Assembly (NCBI GenBank): GCA_020853075.1
Contig: JADYZS010000032.1
Span: 1-13,380 of the forward strand
Origin: Anaerolineae bacterium
Lineage (GTDB): Bacteria > Chloroflexota > Anaerolineae > JADYZS01
Direction: 5' to 3'
DNA: 13,380 nucleotides
In this document: piece by piece, positions 7,028 through 13,115 of the stretch
Numbering within the stretch: the stretch's first letter is position 1
Layout of the letters: each line of letters begins with the position of its first letter
The notes under the pieces: model-generated
What the model was told of the DNA's origin: nothing
Seen by the model: the letters and a program-made list of their open reading frames with translations, nothing else
Databases searched by the model: none
Program-made: the position numbers and the translations under genes

Positions 7028-8133
7028 CGTTTATCCTCATTGTTAAGGGGCTGGGCAGAATAGGCTGCGGCCAGACCCGGATGGACTATGTTGCCATTCA
7101 TAGTGTTGACCCCGCGAGCCAGCGCAGGATCGGCGGTCAGGGCTGCCCCCAGGCCCTGGTTGGCGATCTCCTGCACGAAGGGCCAGGCTGCCACGCTGAT
7201 CGCGTGGGTCGCCGTGCGCCCTACCACGCCTGTCATGTTGGGTACGGCGTAGTGAATGACTCCTTCTTCAATGTAGGTAGGAGAGCCGTAAGTGGTCGGG
7301 CGTGTCGTTTCCACGCAGCCGCCCTGATCTACTGACAGATCCAGAATCACAGAACGAGGGCGCATCTTGCGTACCTGCTCTCTGGTGACGACAATCGGGG
7401 CCCGCTGTCCGGGCATCAGGACTGCGCCCAACAGCACGTCGGCGAAGCGTACAACTTTGTCTATATTGAAGGGATGAGAGACCATGGTGACAACACCGCG
7501 CTGCATCTCATCCAACCGCTGCAGGCGGGTCAAGTCTTTGTCCAGGACAAAGACTTTTGCTCCCAGGCCGTGGAATGTGCGTGCCGCGTTGGAACCGAGC
7601 ATTCCCGCACCCAGGATGACCACCTCCGCAGGCGAGACGCCAGGGACGCCGCCGAGGAGGGTCCCCTTGCCACTGGGGTTCTCCAGAAGACGTGCTGCTA
7701 CCTGCGCGGCCATCCGTCCGGCGATCTGGCTCATGGGGATCAGAACCGGCAGGCTGCCGTCGTCGGCCTGGATGGTCTCGTAAGCAATCGCAGTCACGCG
7801 CTTTCTGAGAAGCGAATCTACCTTGCTGTGTTGTGCCACTGGCAAATGGAGGAAGCCCATGAGTATCTGCCCATCGCTCAGCAGGTCAAATTCCTGCACG
7901 GTCGGGCGCGAGATTTTGACGATCATCTCGGCCCGCCCATAGACTTCCTCGGTGGAATAGACCAGGGTAGCGCCTGCTTTGACGTACTCGTCGTCGGTGA
8001 AGCCGCCGCCGATGCCCGCGTTGTGTTCTACGTACACACGGTGTCCGGTCTCGCACAAGAGCCCAACGCCGGCTGGAGGTAGCCCCACCCGATACTCATA
8101 GTCCCGCCTTTCGCGGGGAATACCTATGTCCAT
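7024..8133 (-). CDS. ald: Alanine dehydrogenase
   Basis: NAD-dependent alanine dehydrogenase, interconverting L-alanine with pyruvate and ammonia. The 369-residue product matches the family throughout: RVGLPPAGV (15-23, with R15), IVKISRP (71-77, K73), FLHLPVA (94-100, H96), AIAYET, LIPMSQIAGRMAAQ (131-144), LLGGVPGVSPAEVVILGAGMLG in which GAGMLG (175-180) is the nucleotide-binding loop, SVDQGG (267-272, D269) and AVPNMTGVVGRTAT. R15, K73, H96 and D269 align with the substrate and catalytic residues of known enzymes. The start at 8133 has GGAGATAAGGA just upstream. It is the first gene of the operon that runs to the regulator at 2742. In context it would recycle alanine formed by transamination or dispose of reducing equivalents. 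The related N-terminal part of transhydrogenase alpha is less likely given the length and the C-terminal motifs. Confidence 0.93.
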   Translation of the reverse strand: MDIGIPRERRDYEYRVGLPPAGVGLLCETGHRVYVEHNAGIGGGFTDDEYVKAGATLVYSTEEVYGRAEMIVKISRPTVQEFDLLSDGQILMGFLHLPVAQHSKVDSLLRKRVTAIAYETIQADDGSLPVLIPMSQIAGRMAAQVAARLLENPSGKGTLLGGVPGVSPAEVVILGAGMLGSNAARTFHGLGAKVFVLDKDLTRLQRLDEMQRGVVTMVSHPFNIDKVVRFADVLLGAVLMPGQRAPIVVTREQVRKMRPRSVILDLSVDQGGCVETTRPTTYGSPTYIEEGVIHYAVPNMTGVVGRTATHAISVAAWPFVQEIANQGLGAALTADPALARGVNTMNGNIVHPGLAAAYSAQPLNNEDKR

Positions 8134-8188
8134 ATAGAATCCTTATCTCCACGTTGAGTGGTATGGTTTGCTACGGTGATTGCCTGTG

Positions 8189-8203
8189 TTCTGTTCAACA
8201 AAA
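8189..8203. promoter_or_regulatory. Imperfect palindrome upstream of alanine dehydrogenase (operator candidate)
   Basis: TTCTGTTCAACAAAA is an imperfect palindrome centred on C8196: seven base pairs per arm with one mismatch (8191/8201). It lies about 56 bases upstream of the ald start and overlaps the T-run of the preceding terminator. It could be an operator for the ald-feoB operon, but AT-rich palindromes this short occur by chance, and part of its symmetry comes from the T-run. Confidence 0.25.
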
Positions 8204-8250
8204 GCCCCCGGCCCGTATGATAGACCGATGCTCACACGAGCCAGGGGGCT
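8203..8250 (-). terminator. Intrinsic terminator after the aminotransferase gene
   Basis: On the minus strand, AGCCCCC (8250-8244) pairs with GGGGGCT (8209-8203), and the stem continues inward through TGGCTCGT and ACGGGCCG with two G-U pairs, giving about 15 bp around a loop of about 18 bases. TTTTGTT follows directly. It lies 30 bases after the aminotransferase stop and before ald, so it separates the oxidoreductase operon from the ald-feoB operon. Confidence 0.85.
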
Positions 8251-8279
8251 CCGTTGCCCCGATTAAGAGACCGATACGG

Positions 8280-9548
8280 TTACGCGATGACCGCCTCGGC
8301 CTCCATATCTGGGACGTGCTCCATCCAGCGGGCAATGACGCGGCCCAGACGCCGGATCCCTTCCTCGGCTACGTCGGGCGGCGAATATGAGAAATTGATG
8401 CGCATGGTGTTCTTCCCGCTGCCGTCGGCAAAGAAAGACGTGCCGGGCACGTAGGCTACCTTCTCCGCGATGGCATCTGCGAGCATCTCGCCGGAATCAA
8501 CGTGCTGCGGCAAGGTGACCCAGAGGAAAAGCCCGCCTTGGGGGCGCGTCCATTGCACGCCCTCCGGCAGATGGCGAGCCATCGCACTCAACATGCGGTC
8601 TCGCCGTTCGCGATACACCGTGCGGATCTCTTCAATGTGCCGGTCCAGGAAACCGTTGCGCGCGACCTCGTAGGCCACCATTTGTGTGAAGGTAGCCGTG
8701 TGCAAATCAACGCCCTGCTTCGCCATCACCAGGCTGCGGATGACCTCGGTGGGAGCCACGACCCAGCCGAGGCGGAGGCCGGGGGCTAGAGTTTTGCTGA
8801 AGGTGCTCATGTAGATGACGTTGCCGTGAGAAAGCCCTCCGCCGTTCGTGTGCGCGATAGCCAGTCGCCGGGCATCCAATGCGATAAGCGGCGGTAATGC
8901 CTCGCCCGCGAAGCGCAGTTCGCAATAGGGGTCATCTTCCACTATAGGGATGCCATAGTGGTCCGCCGTCTCTATCAGGGTGCGTCGCCGTTCCAGGCTC
9001 AGGGTGATGCCGCTAGGATTCTGGAAGTTAGGGAGGACGTACATGAACTTGACGCCGTTGCGCAGGGCTTCCTCTAGCAAATCGGTGCGTAGGCCGTCAG
9101 CGTCCATCGCGACGCTGACGTATTCTGCCTGGTAACTGTTAAAGGCCTGCATCGCGCCGAGGTAACTGGGTCGCTCCACCAGAACGTTGTCCCCTGAGTT
9201 GATGAAGAGTTTAGCGACGAGGTCAAGTGCCTGCTGTGAACCGCTGGTGATGAGCACGTTGTTCTCGCTGGCGACGACGCCGCAACGAGACATTCGCTCC
9301 ACGATGAACCGTCGCAGCGGCAGGTAGCCCTCGGTCGTGCTGTACTGCAAAGCCTTTGTGCCTTGGTCGGCAAGTACTTTCTGACAGGCTGCCTGAAACT
9401 CGGCTACAGGGAAGAGTTCTGGTGCCGGCAGCCCCCCGGCGAAGGAGATGATGTCGGGCTGTTCCGTGAGTTTCAACAGTTCTCGGATAGCCGAGCTGCC
9501 CATGCGCCGCGTGCGTAGGGCGTAGTGATGGTTCCAGGGTATCGTCAT
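8280..9548 (-). CDS. PLP-dependent class I/II aminotransferase (LysN/2-aminoadipate-type)
   Basis: A 422-residue fold-type I aminotransferase that converts an amino acid to its 2-ketoacid with 2-oxoglutarate or pyruvate as partner. Seen: FAGGLPAPELFP (36-47), YSTTEGYLPLR (69-79), SGSQQALDL (102-110), the NFQNPSG loop (174-180), EDDPYCELRF (204-213) with the PLP-contacting Asp and Tyr, Lys252 in STFSKTLAPGLRLGW (248-262) as the Schiff-base lysine, and R383 in MRINFS as the carboxylate anchor. This pattern fits the subgroup with 2-aminoadipate, branched-chain and aromatic amino-acid activities. The ATG at 9548 follows AGGAGTAGGATC. It lies 51 bases after the gamma subunit gene with no terminator between, so it is most likely the last gene of the oxidoreductase operon and may feed it ketoacids. 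Exact substrate is unknown. Confidence 0.92.
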   Translation of the reverse strand: MTIPWNHHYALRTRRMGSSAIRELLKLTEQPDIISFAGGLPAPELFPVAEFQAACQKVLADQGTKALQYSTTEGYLPLRRFIVERMSRCGVVASENNVLITSGSQQALDLVAKLFINSGDNVLVERPSYLGAMQAFNSYQAEYVSVAMDADGLRTDLLEEALRNGVKFMYVLPNFQNPSGITLSLERRRTLIETADHYGIPIVEDDPYCELRFAGEALPPLIALDARRLAIAHTNGGGLSHGNVIYMSTFSKTLAPGLRLGWVVAPTEVIRSLVMAKQGVDLHTATFTQMVAYEVARNGFLDRHIEEIRTVYRERRDRMLSAMARHLPEGVQWTRPQGGLFLWVTLPQHVDSGEMLADAIAEKVAYVPGTSFFADGSGKNTMRINFSYSPPDVAEEGIRRLGRVIARWMEHVPDMEAEAVIA

Positions 9549-9599
9549 GATCCTACTCCTCTCGTCTTTGAGAAGTTATCGGCAGGCCAGTCGCTGCCA

Positions 9600-10160
9600 T
9601 CACGCTGCTAACTCCTGATCGGGCACAAAGATTGCCCCGCGCCGGAGCGCTTCTTTGTTTGCCGGTAAAAGATGCCGGTGTCGCTCCGGTAAATGGTTTG
9701 CCAGCGCTCGTTCCAGGGCTTCCAGTGGGAGAACCTTTGTCGCCGCCAGGAGCGCGCCCAGGCAGACTACGTTAGCCAGACGCGTATTGCCCAGTGCGTT
9801 CGCGATCTCTTGGGCCGGGACGCGTATCTCCCGGATATCGCTGCGGCTGACGTGCTCCTCGCCGAAGGCGCCGCCGATAATCAGGACGCCCCCCGGCCTG
9901 ACCAGAGGCCCGTACTTTTCCAACGACGGCTGGTTGAGAACGATTGCCGCCGCCGGTCTGCGCACAAACGGCGAACCGATCTCTTCATCTGAGATAATCG
10001 TGATGCAGTGAGCCGTGCCGCCGCGTATCTCCGGCCCATAGGAAGGGATCCAGGTCACATGCTTCCCCTCATCCATCCCTGCATAGGCCAGGAGTTGTCC
10101 GGCGAAGAGGGCCCCTTGTCCACCGAAGCCAGAGACGATGATCTCTGTCTGCTTGTTCAT
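9600..10160 (-). CDS. 2-ketoacid:ferredoxin oxidoreductase, gamma subunit
   Basis: The 186-residue gamma subunit, which carries the domain III fold thought to bind CoA. It opens with the hallmark IIVSGFGGQGALFAGQLLA (7-25, in part GFGGQG at 11-16), then PSYGPEIRGGTAHC (39-52), and EIANALGNTRLANVVCLGA (118-136). These features are typical of the gamma chain of 2-ketoisovalerate and 2-oxoglutarate ferredoxin oxidoreductases. The ATG at 10160 overlaps the stop of the beta gene as ATGA and has GAGG upstream; an in-frame start at 10268 lies deep inside the beta gene and adds unrelated residues, so it was rejected. It works in one complex with the alpha, beta and ferredoxin subunits encoded upstream. 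Confidence 0.93.
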   Translation of the reverse strand: MNKQTEIIVSGFGGQGALFAGQLLAYAGMDEGKHVTWIPSYGPEIRGGTAHCITIISDEEIGSPFVRRPAAAIVLNQPSLEKYGPLVRPGGVLIIGGAFGEEHVSRSDIREIRVPAQEIANALGNTRLANVVCLGALLAATKVLPLEALERALANHLPERHRHLLPANKEALRRGAIFVPDQELAA

Positions 10161-10918
10161 TGGAGTCCCTCGCTGATTTTGTAGTCGCCGACGGGGTAGT
10201 AGGGAAGCATGTGCTTCGCCAGCCACTCCAGCGCAGCCACGGGCGTGAGATGCCAATTCGTGGGACACGCGGAGAGGATCTCTACCAGGGCTAAGCCCAT
10301 GCCGTCCAGTTGCGCCCGAAACGCGGTCCTGATGGCCTTCTTGGCATTATTAATGTGGCGTGGATCATGGATACTGCGCCGAACCGAATAAGAGACACCG
10401 GGCAAGGGAGCCAGCAGCTCGGCGACGCGCATCGGCCACCCCTGTATTTCCACGTCGCGGCCGGATGGGCTGGAGGTCGTCTTCTGCCCGGGTAGTGTCG
10501 TGGGGGCCATCTGGCCGCCCGTCATGCCGTAGGTGGCGTTGTTGACGAAAATGACGGTGATGTTCTCGCCGCGGCTGGCCGCGTGAAGGATCTCGTTCGT
10601 GCCGATAGCCGCCAGGTCACCATCGCCCTGGTAGGTGAAGACCACTTTGTCGGGTTGTACGCGCTTGATGCCCGTCGCCATCGCCGGAGCGCGCCCGTGA
10701 GCGGCGACGGCGAAGTCCACGTTTTGGTAGTTGTAAATGAAGACCGAGCAGCCCACTGGTGCGACACCGATGGTGCGCTCTCGGATGCCCAATTCGTCAA
10801 TGACCTCGGCTATCAGGCGATGAATGGTGCCGTGGGTGCAGCCTGGGCAGTAGTTTGTATAGGTGTCTTCCAGGGTCTCAGGTCGCTGAAAGACAACTGT
10901 CTCCTGCATATCGGTCAT
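10157..10918 (-). CDS. 2-ketoacid:ferredoxin oxidoreductase, beta subunit (TPP-binding)
   Basis: A 253-residue beta subunit that binds thiamine diphosphate and a [4Fe-4S] cluster, and passes electrons from the ketoacid to ferredoxin. Seen: NYCPGCTHG (22-30), GVAPVGCS (51-58), HGRAPAMATG (74-83), the TPP motif beginning GDGDLAAIG (98-106) and ending VNNATYGMTGGQ (125-136), and a late Cys in SACPTNW (216-222). Cys24, Cys27, Cys57 and Cys218 are candidate cluster ligands. The ATG at 10918 has AGGAGG nine bases upstream; the open frame reaches back to 11080 inside the alpha gene but that part has no family resemblance. It lies 46 bases after alpha and overlaps gamma by 4 bases. The sequence style is nearest to the 2-ketoisovalerate-type enzymes, though 2-oxoglutarate cannot be excluded. 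Confidence 0.94.
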   Translation of the reverse strand: MTDMQETVVFQRPETLEDTYTNYCPGCTHGTIHRLIAEVIDELGIRERTIGVAPVGCSVFIYNYQNVDFAVAAHGRAPAMATGIKRVQPDKVVFTYQGDGDLAAIGTNEILHAASRGENITVIFVNNATYGMTGGQMAPTTLPGQKTTSSPSGRDVEIQGWPMRVAELLAPLPGVSYSVRRSIHDPRHINNAKKAIRTAFRAQLDGMGLALVEILSACPTNWHLTPVAALEWLAKHMLPYYPVGDYKISEGLQ

Positions 10919-10964
10919 GTGAACATTCCTCCTGTCTCCTTTGACGGAGGTCGGTTGGATAAGA

Positions 10965-12101
10965 TCAATCCGCTCCTTGCGGCCCTGGGTCTTCCGGTTG
11001 CGGTCGCCGCGCGGGATGGTGACCGTTGCCCGATGGCTTGGGCGGGCGCAGCGCGTAACACAGGCCGCGCACCACCTCAAAGATCTCGTCGGGCATCGGC
11101 ACGGCGCCGCCCATGCGCCCGTAAAAGCGCACTGGTGCGCGTCCTTCTACCGCCAGCCGGACATCTTCCAACATCTGCCCTGCGCTCATCTCTACGACGA
11201 GGAAAGCCTGCGCCTGCTTTGCCAGCCGCGCCAGCCGCTCTGTCGGGAAAGGATATAGAGTCACCGGGCGTAACAGGCCGACCCGCAGGCCCTCGGCGCG
11301 CGCTTGGCGTATCGCGCTCAAAGCAATGCGTCCCGCTGTGCCGTAGGCTACGAGAACTAGGTCCGCATCGTCAAGCCAATACTCCTTGTAGCGAACCTCG
11401 CACCCTCGTATGTGCGCTAACTTGTCCTGAAGATGGAGATTGTGGGCTTCCAAACCTTCGGAGTCTATACGGATGGATGATATGACATTCTTTGGTCGCT
11501 CCGTTGCCCCTGTCAACGCCCATGCCGGTCGCTCTAGCCGCACGGGTTGCATCTCCGGCATTTCTGCGGGCTCCATCATCTGCCCGATGCTTCCGTCCAA
11601 TACCTCAATGACGACGTGGCGGTACTTCTCTGCCAGATCAAAGGAGAGGGCGGTCAGTTCTATCGCCTCCTGCACCGAGGCCGGGGCAAGAACGATGGGG
11701 TGATAGTCGCCATGGCCGCCAAACTTCACGGCCTGAAAGTAATCGCTTTGCGCCGGATGGATGTTGCCGAGGCCGGGGCCACCCCGCATGACGTTCACCA
11801 GAACGGCGGGGACGTCGGAGGCGGCGATGTACGATAGACCCTCCATCATCAGGCTGACGCCTGGGCTAGAGGAGGAAGACATGACACGCCTGCCGGCACA
11901 GGCTGCGCCATAGACCATGTTGATGGCGCCAACCTCGCTTTCCGCCTGTAGGAACACGCGCCCTACTTGGGGCATGCGCCATGACATGTATTCCAGCAAT
12001 TCTGTCTGAGGCGTGATGGGATAGCCGAAGTAGGCTTCACAACCGGCACGGATGGCTGCTTCGGCGACGGCTTCATTGCCTTTCCATAACTGCTTTGTCA
12101 C
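10965..12101 (-). CDS. vorB: 2-ketoacid:ferredoxin oxidoreductase, alpha subunit (VorB-like)
   Basis: Alpha subunit of the oxidoreductase that decarboxylates a 2-ketoacid to acyl-CoA. Its 378 residues show KGNEAVAEAAIRAGC (7-21), GYPITPQTEL (26-35), QAESEVGAINMVYGAA (52-67), SSSSSPGVSLMMEGLSY (75-91), MRGGPGLGNIHPAQSDYFQA (105-124), GGHGDYHPIVLAPASVQEA (128-146) and DGSIGQMMEP (169-178). That combination is the one usually named 3-methyl-2-oxobutanoate dehydrogenase VorB. The start is GTG at 12101 with AGGAGG at ideal distance. A Pro/Gly/basic tail of about 27 residues (352-378, RPPKPSGNGHHPARRP and on) exceeds the usual length of about 352. It lies 45 bases after the ferredoxin gene. Substrate (branched-chain ketoacids) is inferred from similarity to VorB; other ketoacids are possible. 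Note that vor letters are used differently between naming systems. Confidence 0.93.
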   Translation of the reverse strand: MTKQLWKGNEAVAEAAIRAGCEAYFGYPITPQTELLEYMSWRMPQVGRVFLQAESEVGAINMVYGAACAGRRVMSSSSSPGVSLMMEGLSYIAASDVPAVLVNVMRGGPGLGNIHPAQSDYFQAVKFGGHGDYHPIVLAPASVQEAIELTALSFDLAEKYRHVVIEVLDGSIGQMMEPAEMPEMQPVRLERPAWALTGATERPKNVISSIRIDSEGLEAHNLHLQDKLAHIRGCEVRYKEYWLDDADLVLVAYGTAGRIALSAIRQARAEGLRVGLLRPVTLYPFPTERLARLAKQAQAFLVVEMSAGQMLEDVRLAVEGRAPVRFYGRMGGAVPMPDEIFEVVRGLCYALRPPKPSGNGHHPARRPQPEDPGPQGAD

Positions 12102-12123
12102 AATCGCCTCCTGACGTACGGAA

Positions 12124-12143
12124 AGAATCCTTGAAGGGATTCT
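12124..12143 (-). other. Intercistronic hairpin between ferredoxin and alpha genes
   Basis: AGAATCC and GGATTCT form a perfect 7-bp stem with a 6-base loop (minus strand loop CTTCAA), followed on the minus strand by TTTCC. It occupies much of the 45-base gap between the ferredoxin stop (12147) and the alpha-subunit Shine-Dalgarno. It is too weak for an efficient terminator; a role in mRNA processing, stability or partial attenuation is possible. Confidence 0.45.
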
Positions 12144-12146
12144 AGT

Positions 12147-12410
12147 CTAGGCCAGCACCACAGCCATTTTCTCTAATCTCGGCTCACGTAACCGCTCCTG
12201 CCGATAGACGGTGATGGCCGTGTCGGGGCAGGAGAGAGCACAGAGGGCGCAGCCGGTGCATTTGCCCTCCGGATCTACCACGACGGCGGCCCGGTAACCC
12301 CGTCTGTTGAACTGATCGCCCAGGTGGATGATTTGCTGCACGCAGACGGTGGTGCAGATTTCGCACCCCTTGCAGCGCTCAGGGTCAATCGTGATGCGGC
12401 CTTTTGCCAT
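12147..12410 (-). CDS. 2x[4Fe-4S] ferredoxin, delta subunit of the 2-ketoacid oxidoreductase
   Basis: An 87-residue ferredoxin with two complete CxxCxxCxxxC motifs: C13, C16, C19, C23 and C51, C54, C57, C61, each expected to bind a [4Fe-4S] cluster. The second motif is followed by Pro as usual, while the first is followed by Val. The loop between the motifs is long and basic (QFNRRGYRAAVVVD). As the gene directly before alpha, beta and gamma, it is the electron-accepting delta-type subunit of the complex. The ATG at 12410 follows AAGGAGGTGA, a perfect complement to the 16S anti-Shine-Dalgarno, which suggests strong translation. The stop of a 58-codon ORF lies within this ribosome binding site. 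Confidence 0.95.
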   Translation of the reverse strand: MAKGRITIDPERCKGCEICTTVCVQQIIHLGDQFNRRGYRAAVVVDPEGKCTGCALCALSCPDTAITVYRQERLREPRLEKMAVVLA

Positions 12411-12413
12411 CGC

Positions 12414-12423
12414 TCACCTCCTT
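12414..12423 (-). promoter_or_regulatory. Full-length Shine-Dalgarno of the ferredoxin gene
   Basis: On the minus strand this reads AAGGAGGTGA, three bases before the ferredoxin ATG at 12410. Its last three bases are also the stop codon of the small upstream ORF (12414-12590), so the ribosome ending that ORF sits on the ferredoxin start. Confidence 0.85.
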
Positions 12424-12590
12424 GTGATGCGAGGAACCCAACCCTTCGCTGGATAGCGTTCACGAGCATCGTACTCCTCATGAGCGAATGCCCGGCCAGC
12501 AGACGATCCGAGCGGAAAGGGCTGGCGCACGAAGGCGGCCTCCGAGGGCCGCCCCTGTTTCAGGGAGCCAACAACCTCGTCGGCTCTCAT
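12414..12590 (-). CDS. Hypothetical 58-residue protein upstream of the ferredoxin gene
   Basis: An ATG-started ORF of 58 codons ending TGA 3 bases before the ferredoxin start. I do not recognise the product. It begins MRADEVVGSLKQGRPSEA, has a central segment with FVRQPFPLGSS (20-30), and ends with a charged/aromatic tail, EEYDARERYPAKG (38-50) then WVPRITRR (51-58). It has no cysteine, membrane segment or obvious signal peptide. A hand count gives G or C at 37 of 58 third positions, compatible with coding in this GC-rich window. There is no Shine-Dalgarno before the ATG, but a promoter-like TATCAT lies 11-17 bases upstream, so a nearly leaderless mRNA is possible. It could be a small protein that acts with the oxidoreductase, a leader peptide controlling ferredoxin translation, or a chance ORF. 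Two GC-rich hairpins (12565-12586, 12534-12553) lie inside it. Confidence 0.48.
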   Translation of the reverse strand: MRADEVVGSLKQGRPSEAAFVRQPFPLGSSAGRAFAHEEYDARERYPAKGWVPRITRR

Positions 12591-12591
12591 C

Positions 12592-12607
12592 GTATGATAG
12601 TATGATA
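12592..12607. repeat. Perfect tandem repeat of an 8-mer
   Basis: GTATGATA occurs twice in tandem (12592-12599 and 12600-12607) just upstream of the 58-codon ORF. On the minus strand it reads TATCATAC twice, so it supplies two -10-like TATCAT hexamers. It may mark a promoter or a regulator half-site pair; with only two copies, chance is possible. Confidence 0.6.
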
Positions 12608-12630
12608 CACGCTCTTCCGCAGTTGTGCAA
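12602..12630 (-). promoter_or_regulatory. Candidate promoter for the oxidoreductase operon
   Basis: On the minus strand TTGCAC (12630-12625) and TATCAT (12607-12602) are separated by exactly 17 bases, a sigma-70-like arrangement with a good -10 (5 of 6) and a poor -35 (3 of 6). A start site about 7 bases further on (near 12595) would lie only a few bases before the ATG of the 58-codon ORF at 12590. The -10 is part of a perfect 8-base tandem repeat. Confidence 0.33.
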
Positions 12631-12632
12631 AC

Positions 12633-13106
12633 TTACACAGCCGGCTCATTCTGAGCAATAGGGGGAAGGCTTCGTTTGCCTTCCAGCAAGCCGATAAGAT
12701 AATTTAGCAGGTCGGTCTCGGTCACGATGCCGACCAGACGTTCACCTTCCACAACCGGCAAGCCCCCTATCTTGTGATCGCGCAGAAGGCAAGCAGCCTG
12801 GATGATCAGCGTCTGTGGCGAAACGGTGATAGGGTTGGCCGTCATGCAGGCCCCTACCTGGATATGATCCATAAGGAAGTTATCGTACCAGCGCTCGCGC
12901 ACGACCAGCGGCGAGTTGGAGGCGCGGCGCAGGTCCCGGTCGGTGACGATGCCGATGAGCCGCCCGTTTTCCACCACCGGAAGGCGACGGAAGCCGCCAT
13001 CACGCATGAGCGTGATCGCTTTGCGAATGCAGTTGGTCCGGCCTACGGTAACCGGATTCCGGGTCATCACTTCGCCTACTGTTCCGCACACGCTCTGCCC
13101 TGACAT
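12633..13106 (-). CDS. Tandem CBS-domain protein
   Basis: A 157-residue protein made almost wholly of two CBS domains (about 11-63 and 84-136), which pair to bind adenosine nucleotides such as AMP, ATP or SAM. Repeat hallmarks are VGEVMTRNPVTV (10-21) with RLPVVENGRLIGIVTDRDL (41-59), and VGACMTANPITV (84-95) with LPVVEGERLVGIVTETDLL (116-134). The linker carries a Trp-rich RERWYDNFLMD (70-80), and no catalytic or DNA-binding domain is attached. The ATG at 13106 has AGGAGG upstream, which overlaps the stop codon of the preceding gene, so the two are translationally coupled. Stand-alone CBS pairs are often energy-state sensors; the partner here is unknown. It precedes the oxidoreductase operon on the same strand but there is a 42-base gap to the next ORF with a promoter-like site. 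Confidence 0.93.
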   Translation of the reverse strand: MSGQSVCGTVGEVMTRNPVTVGRTNCIRKAITLMRDGGFRRLPVVENGRLIGIVTDRDLRRASNSPLVVRERWYDNFLMDHIQVGACMTANPITVSPQTLIIQAACLLRDHKIGGLPVVEGERLVGIVTETDLLNYLIGLLEGKRSLPPIAQNEPAV

Positions 13107-13115
13107 GACTCCCTC

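Noticed and set aside
10161..10268. Longer N-terminus for the gamma subunit
   Set aside because: The extra 36 residues lie inside the beta gene; the ATGA overlap at 10157-10160 and the conserved start of the family support ATG at 10160.
10919..11080. Longer N-terminus for the beta subunit
   Set aside because: The extra 54 residues lie within the alpha gene and do not resemble the family; ATG at 10918 has AGGAGG upstream.
10583..11485. A 300-codon open frame on the plus strand
   Set aside because: It lies antisense to the beta and alpha oxidoreductase genes, shows no family resemblance, and its openness follows from GC-rich codon use on the other strand.
12275..12481. A 68-codon minus-strand frame over the ferredoxin start
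   Set aside because: It runs out of frame through the ferredoxin gene, which has both 4Fe-4S motifs. The other frame, ending at 12414, is the better small-ORF candidate here.
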